The notes beneath the pieces are model-generated. The model ran no database searches and had not been told where the DNA came from. It worked only from the letters and a program-made list of their open reading frames with translations. Shown piece by piece: positions 6,405 through 11,940 of a DNA stretch of 11,940 nucleotides. Numbering within the stretch: the first letter of the stretch is position 1; every line of letters starts with the position of its first letter. This DNA is from Pavlovales sp. CCMP2436 (Eukaryota > Haptophyta > Pavlovophyceae > Pavlovales). The stretch is taken from NCBI GenBank assembly GCA_026770615.1, contig MU631339.1, forward strand, positions 106,916-118,855, written 5' to 3'. A program made the translations under genes and the position numbers.

Positions 6405-7624
6405 CTAAGGTGGTTGCGGTTGTTGGCCTGGTTTGGTTCCTCTGTAGTGTGAGCCGATGTTGCTGTGTATCACGCGAATGGGCGTGGGTCCGAGGTCTGT
6501 TTGTCTGGGTGTGTTTATCAGTGTGACTAGTGAATGTTGTCGGAGCCTGCGTGCCCCTGGTCTTGGTGCTGCTGGTGGCGCCCATCGGACGCTTAAAAGT
6601 TGATTTGGTAGTGGATGGGCTGGGTGAGGTAGGTTGGGGTCTGGGCCTGCCATACAGGGGATCGCGGGCAATAAGAACGGCGCTTTTTAAGGCTGAGGCT
6701 GAGTTTCTTAGCAAATTACATACAAACAATGCAAAAAAAAGAGGCTCAGTTTCTTAACACGAAGGTTTCTTATTGCCCGCGATCCCCTGTATAAATAAAT
6801 AAGGTTGAGGTCACGTCTATTCCCACTTGCTTGTGAGTGGCTATTGCTATGTCGATCCGTACGATGGTTGCTATGCTGTAGAACATGTTGTTGTGTATCC
6901 AACCGTCTTCCTTTGCCTGGTATGCCATCGACCACATGGGAGCGGTGCTGTTGCCACAGGGATCTGTTGGGTCTTCGTCGGGCCGTCTGAGGTCCAAATG
7001 GTTCTGGACGTTTTCGGGTAGCGCCTGGGCGTGGGCTATGGCTCGTTCGCGGAGGTTCGCTGCTGCTTGATTGTGACTTGCACCGTTACCGTCGATTCCC
7101 ATGGCTGCGTAGAGGAAACAGTTCCCGTCGCCCACAAAGTCCATATCCATGAGGTTTACGGTAGCATCGAGTTTTTCGTTCTCTCGCTGGTGTCCATTGG
7201 ATGATTATCTTGGGTTTCCCATGGCGGCCCTTTTGAGCGCGTGGGCGTTTCGAGGGGTTGTTAATGGCTAGTGTGCTGCTTTCGTCTCTATCTTCTGTTG
7301 GAGTGTTGTTGGCGGTTAGTGTGCTGCTTCCGGCTCCATTTCCTGTTGGAAAGTTGGGTATGCCTGTACCCTTTTTCGTGCGAGGTCGTTTGGGGGGGTT
7401 TGGGGGTTGGAGATCCGCCCCTGGGCAGCCCGTCTGGCTTCATTTTGTTTTTGTTGTGTGTCTATGTATTATTGTTGACAGCGGTTGAGGATGGCTGCGA
7501 ACGCGTCGACATTGTGGGTGCTTGCCAAGTTATTACTCTGCGGTGGCTGGGTTGGTGGTGTGAAAGGGTCGATTTCCGAGGTAGCGGCTGGACCCTTCAG
7601 AGTCGGGTTTCCAAGATTTTTTAA
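6405..7624 (-). pseudogene. Decayed OTU-type cysteine protease gene split by a MITE
   Basis: Minus strand. The N-terminal part (7624-7370) is open except for TAA at 7471-7469, and includes ASTHNVDAFAAILNRCQQ and a Gln/Arg-rich stretch. The next part reads only in the neighbouring frame (about 7370-7190; SSTLTANN, SSTLAINN, GKPKIIIQW). The OTU domain returns to the first frame: VGDGNCFLYAAMG carries the catalytic Asp and Cys (from ATG 7150), followed by WSMAYQ, GWIHNNMF and IVRIDIAI, typical OTU core segments. A MITE (6655-6789) interrupts it. Beyond the MITE, at 6652-6405, comes PIRVIHSNIGSHYRGT, matching the catalytic-His end of OTU proteases, then a TAG stop. Excising the MITE and one TA (137 bp) puts both halves in one frame (202 codons from 7150). 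OTU proteases cleave ubiquitin; several transposon types also carry them, which may be the origin here. The Cys-His spacing (about 178) is longer than usual. Confidence 0.65.
6655..6789. mobile_element. MITE copy 1 (135 bp, TA target duplication)
   Basis: Perfect terminal inverted repeats begin CAGGGGATCGCGGGCAATAA on the left and are mirrored on the right (6767-6789). TA flanks both sides (6653-6654, 6790-6791). There is no coding capacity. TA target sites with CAG ends suggest mobilisation by a Tc1/mariner-like transposase. It sits inside the OTU pseudogene. Confidence 0.88.
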
Positions 7625-8026
7625 TTACACTCTCTAAGATTTTCTAGAGAGAACAGCGCCCGAGGCGGTAGAAGGCGCATCATAACCTAACATAAATTAC
7701 CCGCCTGAAATGGCATCCCACAAAAACGCAGCCCGTCCGTCACGCATACTCCAAAGAACGGCAAATAGTCGTCGCCACTTGGTTGTCCACCCCCTGTCTC
7801 ATCGACAGAAATCTACGATGGGTGCCAACCAAGACCACTCACCTACACAAAAACGCGGGCCAGAAGATAGGCAAACAAGTTAGTTGCAGACTTTAAGACG
7901 AGACAAAGTTAGTTTTGCCACACACATTTTTTTAATTTTTTCGACCCGCTCCGAGCACTCACACCGCCCCGCCAGCCGCCCGCACACCGCTGCTCCCGCC
8001 GCCCAGCCGCCAACCCAAAATCCGCC
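7625..8026. other. Spacer between the OTU relic and the ankyrin gene
   Basis: Mostly non-genic. A 57-codon plus-strand frame (7710-7883, MASHKNAARPSRILQR at the start) and a minus-strand open stretch over the same bases are unconvincing. An 11-bp perfect inverted repeat or stem (CTCTCTAAGAT...TTTCTAGAGAG type) lies near 7629-7652. From 7940 the DNA becomes CCG-rich, as in a 5' UTR or promoter. Confidence 0.4.
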
Positions 8027-8559
8027 ATGGCCACCGGGTCGATGCGGCTCTGGTTCCCATCTACGCGGACTGGGATGGGTACAAGGAGAGTTTGGGCGTC
8101 CCACTGTATATACCAGCGGGTGAGCCAGCCGCCCCTGGGTACGTGTCAATATGGCTTGAGCGGCGTCCTCCCCTCCACGTGTGCCAGTCCAAGCCCGAGC
8201 CCAAGCACAAGCCCAAGCCCAAGATCAAGTCCAAGTTTAAGTTCAAACCCAAGCCCAAGTCCAAGCCCAAGCCCACGCCCAAGCCCAAGTTCAGGTCAAA
8301 GCGCAAACGATCCAGGCCCGTCCCCGTCCCCGCATCCACACCTGACGCCCACCGTGAGCCCGAGCCCGAGCCCGAGTCCGAGCCCACGCCTGAGCCCGAG
8401 CCCGAGCCGGGTTGGGTCCTACTGAGGGCGTGCTCACGCAGCTCTCAATTTCGACCTACGGCGGCGCGTCCGGTACAGTGCGCCCGGGTGACGGCGCGCT
8501 CGGTACGTTCCGTCACCAGCACCGTCACCACTGCCATCTTCGATGGCGCTCCGCGATGA
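7936..8559 (+). CDS. Hypothetical Lys-Pro/Glu-Pro-rich reading frame upstream of the ankyrin gene
   Basis: An open frame without an in-frame ATG. It reads VDAALVPIYADWDGYKES, LGVPLYIPAGEP and VSIWLERRPPLHVC, with plausible protein composition (about 8038-8190). It then enters KPKPK (8190-8305) and EPEPE (8355-8410) repeats and ends at TGA 8557-8559, overlapping the first ATG of the ankyrin gene. A competing frame starts at ATG 8027 in a strong context (CCGCCATGGC) and gives Ser-Pro repeats to 8425. One of these may be a 5' exon of the ankyrin gene or an upstream frame. The family is not recognised. Confidence 0.3.
   Translation, partial: FFRPAPSTHTAPPAARTPLLPPPSRQPKIRHGHRVDAALVPIYADWDGYKESLGVPLYIPAGEPAAPGYVSIWLERRPPLHVCQSKPEPKHKPKPKIKSKFKFKPKPKSKPKPTPKPKFRSKRKRSRPVPVPASTPDAHREPEPEPESEPTPEPEPEPGWVLLRACSRSSQFRPTAARPVQCARVTARSVRSVTSTVTTAIFDGAPR
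8187..8410. repeat. Hexanucleotide minisatellite (CCCAAG)n changing to (CCCGAG)n
   Basis: About twenty degenerate CCCAAG units (8187-8300) are followed, after a gap, by GAGCCC units (8353-8410). The six-base period gives a dipeptide repeat in every frame: Lys-Pro or Glu-Pro, Ser-Pro, and Ala-Gln on the plus strand, and Leu-Gly on the minus strand. Confidence 0.9.
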
Positions 8560-8588
8560 TGTCGTCACCACTGCCGTCTTCGGTGGCA
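8524..8588. repeat. 40-bp-spaced direct repeat at the ankyrin start
   Basis: GTCACCACTGCC-TCTTCG-TGGC occurs at 8524 and again at 8564 with three differences. It flanks the ATGATG start, so a local duplication may have shaped the N-terminus and the 5' leader. Confidence 0.65.
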
Positions 8589-9913
8589 CAGCTCAATGAA
8601 GCGTGCCGTGCTGGGGACGTGGCCCTCGTGCGTGTCCTGCTTTGCCGGAATGCACATGCCGTGCACTTCGGCTTGATGACTGGCGACGCTGCGCTCATGT
8701 GGGCGAGCAGTTCTGGCCACACGGAGTGCGAGCGCCTCCTCATCATGGCTGGTGACGACGTGAACCATGCTGATCGATACATGGGAGACACCGCGCTGAC
8801 AAAGGCAAGCGGTTCTGGCTACACGGAGTGCGTGCGCCTCCTCGTCGAGGCTGGCGCCAACGTGAACTTTGCCTGGGAAGGTGGCACCACAGTCCTGATG
8901 ATGGCGAGCGCCCTTGGCCACCTCGCCGTGGTGAGCCTCCTCCTCGAGGTCGGCGTCCATGTGCTCCCTGTCGACTACAATGGAATGCGCAGCGCCTTAA
9001 CACATGGGAGTGACGCGAGGCTGCACCACCGCGCCCTCATCGTAGTGCAGCTCCTTTGCGCCTACGGCGTGCGGCGCGAAATGCTCAACCAAAGCGAGCC
9101 GCCGAATGCCGCGCGTGGGTGCTCGAGACGAGCCGCTGGAGCACGCAGCTGCATTATCTTGAGCACATTCCGCCAGCGCGCGTGCGCCAGCTCCTCGTGG
9201 GTGGGGCGGACGTGTACGTGGGCGACGGCAGTGGGGACGAAAAGTCAACGCCGCTCGGGATCGCGCGCGCGCTACTCGCGCGCGACCCGGCGCACGAGAG
9301 CGCTTCTCTGGTGGTGGCGGCAGCGGCCCCGTGGTCACGCGAGAACCACGCACTCTTACACGCACACGTGCGCGCACGCGCGGCCGAGCTGTTGCGGCTC
9401 GGCCAGCTGCTTTTTCGAGAGGAGCGCTTCGCGGGCAAGGAGGGCGCGCTGCTCGACGTGTGGCCGCTCGTGATGGCGCACGCGCTGGACCGCAGCACGC
9501 CGACGCGCCTTGTCCTGCAATCGGCCCTCGCCGGGCGCAGCGCCAGAATCATTTCGCAGCCGGCAAGGGTCGAGTTCTTGCTTGGGCTCGAGGGCGTCGT
9601 CACGGCCGTCTCCGGCAAGTTGGAGTCGGTCGATCTCGAGCTGGAAGATGGCGTGCGCGTTTGTGTGCCCGTCGCGTCGGTGGAGATTAAGCTCGCGCCC
9701 ACGCATCAGCCTGTCGGCACACTTCGCCGATTCACGGCGACGCTCGGCGGCTACCCGGGTAGCCCCGAGCTAAACGGGCATAAGTTGCGCCTGCTCAAAT
9801 GGGTGGGCCCGGAAGGGCTCTGGCATGTCCAGCTCGATCGCGTGGACCACAACAGGCTCACAATGCACATCTTCCCCGCGAACCTGCTCGCGCTCGGCTG
9901 GAAGTGGGAGTGA
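8556..9913 (+). CDS. Ankyrin-repeat protein with C-terminal SH3-like domain (one frame change)
   Basis: From ATG 8556 the frame encodes ankyrin repeats at about residues 12-32, 43-75 (GDAALMWASSSGHTECERLL), 77-108 (GDTALTKASGSGYTECVRLL), 110-142 and 143-172. The similarity then continues in the next frame (-1) from about 9100: WSTQLHYLEHIPPARVRQLL, GGADVYV, STPLGIARALL, then the helical WSRENHALL, AAELLRLGQLLF and LLDVWPLVM. The C-terminus holds a beta-rich part with VDLELEDGVRVCVP and an SH3-like LNGHKLRLLKW...LWHVQLD...IFPANLL, ending at TGA 9911-9913. Ankyrin repeats bind partner proteins, but the partner is unknown. The ankyrin, helical block and LNG...PANLL order is one I associate with large algal ankyrin families. 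The frame change lies between about 9060 and 9110, with no slippery site or intron borders seen, so it is either a sequencing error or a disabling mutation. A neighbouring ATG at 8559 is equally possible as the start. Confidence 0.68.
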
Positions 9914-9992
9914 GGAGTGTGGCTCAGATGTGGCTGAGGAGTGAGGCCAAGACGTGGAGATGGGAGTGCTGCACGGCCTACCTGATTATTAT

Positions 9993-9998
9993 AATAAA
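9993..9998 (+). terminator. Candidate poly(A) signal AATAAA
   Basis: AATAAA lies 80 bases after the ankyrin stop codon, in a locally AT-rich stretch (TTATTATAATAAATG) within otherwise GC-rich DNA. Position and sequence fit a polyadenylation signal. Poly(A) signals of this lineage are not known to me. Confidence 0.4.
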
Positions 9999-10091
9999 TG
10001 TGGCTCTGGGTCAAAATCCGAATTAGTGGCCAGGACGGGGGGAAATTCGATAAAAGTCCGGAGAAAATCCTCTGGAGCAACTCAGAAACGG

Positions 10092-10193
10092 AGGTGGTAC
10101 CGCAGAGTTAGTTGCAGATTCGTGAATGGGGCGGTGCCCCATTCACGACACCGCCCCATTCACGAATCTGCAACTAACTCCGCGGTACCACTT
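10092..10193. repeat. Near-perfect palindrome of about 100 bp
   Basis: The left arm (about 10094-10136) and right arm (10149-10191) pair over 43 bases with one mismatch. The 12-base loop CCCCATTCACGA is itself a copy of part of the right arm and can pair with TCGTGAATGGGG in the left arm. Two alternative foldings are therefore possible. It lies about 180 bases after the ankyrin gene. Confidence 0.88.
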
Positions 10194-10262
10194 CGGGAAC
10201 CGTGACTTTCTTTTCGCTTCCGAACGCTGAGAATCGGAAACGTCAGTTACATTAAGTATGTT

Positions 10263-10754
10263 GTCGACCCTAGAGGCATCTGAGAGGCACACGAGGTGGG
10301 CTGCGACCGTCGAGGAGGGCTCTATTCGACATCAGCTATCGACACTTAGCGCACAGGGGTGACCAATATTTACTTCTTCGTCCCGGCCACCACTTTTCCC
10401 CCTCCCCAGTGCGGAATCGCGCCACTAATTCAGATTTCGACCCCGCTAGTCGGCTAGACCCCTGAGCCTTTTCTTAAAAAAGACTGAACAGCATAGCGTC
10501 GACCCCAGGGCCAGGCCCAGAGGCACACGAGATGCGCACACGCACGAGTCGCCACGATGTCAGACCTTCGAGGAGGGCTTTATTCGAGGCAACAATTATC
10601 GACACTTAGCTCGCAAGTGCGAGCAATGGTCTACTTCTTCGTCCCGCCCGTGTATAACTTTGCCTCCTCCCAGTGCGGAATCGCGCCATTTATTCGAATT
10701 TCAGTACCCGAAAGTGAAACCAGCAACCCTGGTGCACTTCGGTCCCACCCCTGA
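10263..10754. repeat. Two-copy diverged direct repeat (about 205 and 257 bp)
   Basis: Copy A (10263-10467) and copy B (10498-10754) share, in order, GTCGACCC, GAGGCACACGAG, CGAGGAGGGCT, TATCGACACTTAGC, TACTTCTTCGTCCCG, CAGTGCGGAATCGCGCCA and ACCCCTGAGC. Differences are mostly indels. A 65-codon plus-strand frame from ATG 10557 in copy B is not kept in copy A, so a coding role is unlikely. The repeat type is not recognised. Confidence 0.75.
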
Positions 10755-10945
10755 GCTGAAGGGTATTAGATCCTATTTACTAGTATGCGGCCGCATAGTC
10801 GCCGTGTGTCAATATTTCGCTCTCCCGAGCTGAGACTTGGAATGTAGGGTCTCAAGACGCGAATAAAAAGCCTCACTCCTTCGCTGAGCTCACAATAACT
10901 ACTTTAACATACTTAATAAATGCCAAAGTTAATTCAAGTGACCTA

Positions 10946-10969
10946 CATATCCTATTCGCATAGGATATG
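10946..10969. repeat. 10-bp hairpin with TCGC loop
   Basis: CATATCCTAT and ATAGGATATG form a perfect 10-bp stem around TCGC. The word ATAGGAT recurs at 10984. It lies 38 bases before MITE copy 2. Confidence 0.7.
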
Positions 10970-11008
10970 GCCAGGGATGACCAATAGGATGGTGACTAAG
11001 TGCCCCTA

Positions 11009-11204
11009 CAGGGGATTGCGTGCAATAAGAAACCGTCGTGTTAAGAAACTGAGCCTCTTTTTTTTGCATTACTTGTATGTAATTTAAGCAAATTTAAGCA
11101 TTGTTTGTATGTAATTTACCACCACCATCCCTGCTGCCAGGACTAACGTCTGACGTCAACCAAGTCAGTGAGTGAACAACACCTGTTGAACCATGCTGAG
11201 CCGC

Positions 11205-11239
<35 letters not shown>

Positions 11240-11304
11240 GTAATTTGCTAATAAACTCAGCCTCAGCCTCAAAAAGCGCCGTTCTTATTGCCCGCGATCC
11301 CCTG
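11009..11304. mobile_element. MITE copy 2 (296 bp, with internal insertion)
   Basis: Same family as copy 1, in the opposite orientation. The left end is CAGGGGATTGCGTGCAATAA and the right end TTATTGCCCGCGATCCCCTG, with TA on both sides (11007-11008, 11305-11306). Relative to copy 1 it carries extra TTTGTATGTAATTTAAGCAA-type duplications and an unrelated segment of about 120 bp ending in a TA tract (about 11100-11240). Confidence 0.85.
11203..11239. repeat. TA microsatellite inside MITE copy 2
   Basis: A (TA)n run with one AAA interruption, next to the segment absent from the other MITE copies. Confidence 0.9.
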
Positions 11305-11336
11305 TACGGCCCAAGGGCTACACCAGGGGTGAGTTA

Positions 11337-11503
11337 CAGGATGTCGCAGGCAATAAGAAGCCGTAGTGTTGAGAATCTGAGCCTCGTTTTTTTGCATTGT
11401 TTGTATGTAATTTAAGCAAATTTAAGCATTGTTTGTATGTAACTTGCTAAGAAGCTCAGCCTCAAGCTCAAAATCCGCCCTTTTTATTGCCCGCGATACC
11501 CTG
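11337..11503. mobile_element. MITE copy 3 (167 bp, eroded ends)
   Basis: Same family and orientation as copy 2, starting 32 bp after it. The left end CAGGATGTCGCAGGCAATAA and right end TTATTGCCCGCGATACCCTG are mutated. The flank is TA on the left and GA on the right. Internally AATTTAAGCATTGTTTGTAT-type sequence is partly duplicated. It seems older than copy 1. Confidence 0.8.
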
Positions 11504-11506
11504 GAG

Positions 11507-11640
11507 GCACATCTGAGGGTACGTAGGCTGCCCCACACGCTCAGAATATGCGGCGAGCTATCAGCATCCCCGGCGTGGCACACGGCACACGCTGCTGGCA
11601 CGTGCGCCCACATGCCCGAATTCGGCCTCCATATTGAAAA
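11507..11640 (-). pseudogene. Possible retrotransposon zinc-knuckle remnant
   Basis: On the minus strand a short frame reads ACAVCHAGDADSSPHIL followed by SLRTLR. This resembles the C-x2-C...H...C knuckle near the C-terminus of non-LTR reverse transcriptases, with the last Cys replaced by Trp. The frame runs straight into MITE copy 3. No reverse transcriptase motif was found upstream, so this is weak. Confidence 0.22.
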
Positions 11641-11831
11641 TTTCGTTACTTTCTTTTTAGTGATTTCAATAGATCACAACGGACCAATGGTACCTAGGCC
11701 GCATCATCAATCTGATTGAATGCTGGCTATCCCCATGCCATGGCGTCCATGGCGATGCGTGGTGAACCTGGGTCCCCGCCGCAAGGTTCGATGGCTGCAG
11801 CGTGCCGAATACCCCCTATTTAATAGTCGTC

Positions 11832-11832
<1 letters not shown>

Positions 11833-11871
<39 letters not shown>
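11833..11871. repeat. Long TA microsatellite
   Basis: An uninterrupted (TA)n run of about 20 units that can extrude as a hairpin. It lies in a spacer near the right edge. Confidence 0.95.
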
Positions 11872-11873
<2 letters not shown>

Positions 11874-11940
11874 TCCTTACACCGCGCCCCCGCACGGCGG
11901 CCCGCGCCCTGCACGCGCGAACAAGTTCACGGCATTCAAA

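Larger units (their letters stand above)
11504..11940. other. Right-end non-genic stretch
   Basis: Apart from the possible zinc-knuckle remnant, no gene is visible. It contains CCATGGCGTCCATGGCGATG (close repeats of CCATGGCG, about 11738-11756) and a long TA microsatellite. The final 70 bases are GC-rich (CGCGCCCCCGCACGGCGG type) and may belong to a gene beyond the edge. Confidence 0.4.

Noticed and set aside
7258..7624. Plus-strand frames of 76 and 117 codons
   Set aside because: Antisense to the OTU relic, whose minus-strand reading is more protein-like.
8061..8387. Minus-strand Leu-Gly repeat frame
   Set aside because: Produced by the six-base minisatellite.
9090..9115. Programmed -1 frameshift in the ankyrin gene
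   Set aside because: No slippery heptamer was found; an indel or sequence error is simpler.
8525..9706. Several minus-strand frames across the ankyrin gene
   Set aside because: Shadows of a GC-rich coding region; ankyrin and SH3-like motifs are only on the plus strand.
7879..10178. GTTAGTTGCAGA near 7879, at 10108 and inverted at 10167, as possible ends of a mobile unit carrying the ankyrin gene
   Set aside because: A 12-base match is expected by chance several times in a window this size, and no further end similarity or target duplication was seen.
1..11940. CRISPR array, tRNA, rRNA or prokaryotic operon
   Set aside because: No regularly spaced repeats with unique spacers, no cloverleaf or rRNA-like sequence, and gene structure is eukaryotic.

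Overview
The window looks like nuclear DNA of a GC-rich unicellular eukaryote, most likely an alga. Coding stretches are very GC-rich and sit in AT-richer spacers full of microsatellites, minisatellites, palindromes and short inverted-repeat transposons. One gene has recognisable GT-AG introns. No operon, Shine-Dalgarno-led gene, CRISPR array, tRNA or rRNA was seen. Two genes have architectures that I associate, from memory, with haptophyte and pelagophyte algae: a membrane protein with a TIR-like SHSW domain, and an ankyrin protein with a C-terminal SH3-like barrel. The species cannot be fixed from the sequence.

Left part (1-2334, minus strand): an intron-split gene that runs off the left edge. 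A 273-codon membrane exon is followed by three small exons that join in phase to give the TIR-like core (RLFALSQPALLGE, then VDVFLSHSW with a KW pair, then GREPKLWIDKC). Its introns contain partial, decayed or near-intact copies of the small exons. Intron 1 contains tandem units that each look like a minimal GT-AG intron.

2335-3711: a spacer of about 600 bp between divergent genes, then an intronless plus-strand gene whose head region resembles XLF/NHEJ1, a non-homologous end-joining factor.

3712-6400: no convincing gene. It holds a small palindrome, CGAA-type repeats with hairpins, a G-quadruplex-like tract, a MITE-like inverted repeat, a 191-196 bp tandem duplication and several minisatellites.

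6405-7624 (minus strand): a decayed OTU-type cysteine protease gene, probably from a mobile element. It has one in-frame stop, two opposite frameshifts and a 135-bp MITE inserted inside the domain. Removing the MITE and one TA target duplicate brings the catalytic-Cys and catalytic-His halves into one frame.

7884-9998: a minisatellite that gives Lys-Pro, Glu-Pro or Ser-Pro repeats depending on frame, then an ankyrin-repeat gene on the plus strand that needs one frame change near position 9100, then a likely poly(A) signal.

9999-11940: non-genic, repeat-dense DNA. It holds a palindrome of about 100 bp, a two-copy direct repeat, two more copies of the same MITE family, two long TA tracts and a possible trace of a retrotransposon zinc knuckle.

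The three main genes do not form one pathway. The clearest themes are DNA repair (XLF-like), possible signalling or innate-immunity-like proteins (TIR-like and ankyrin), and heavy transposon remodelling.
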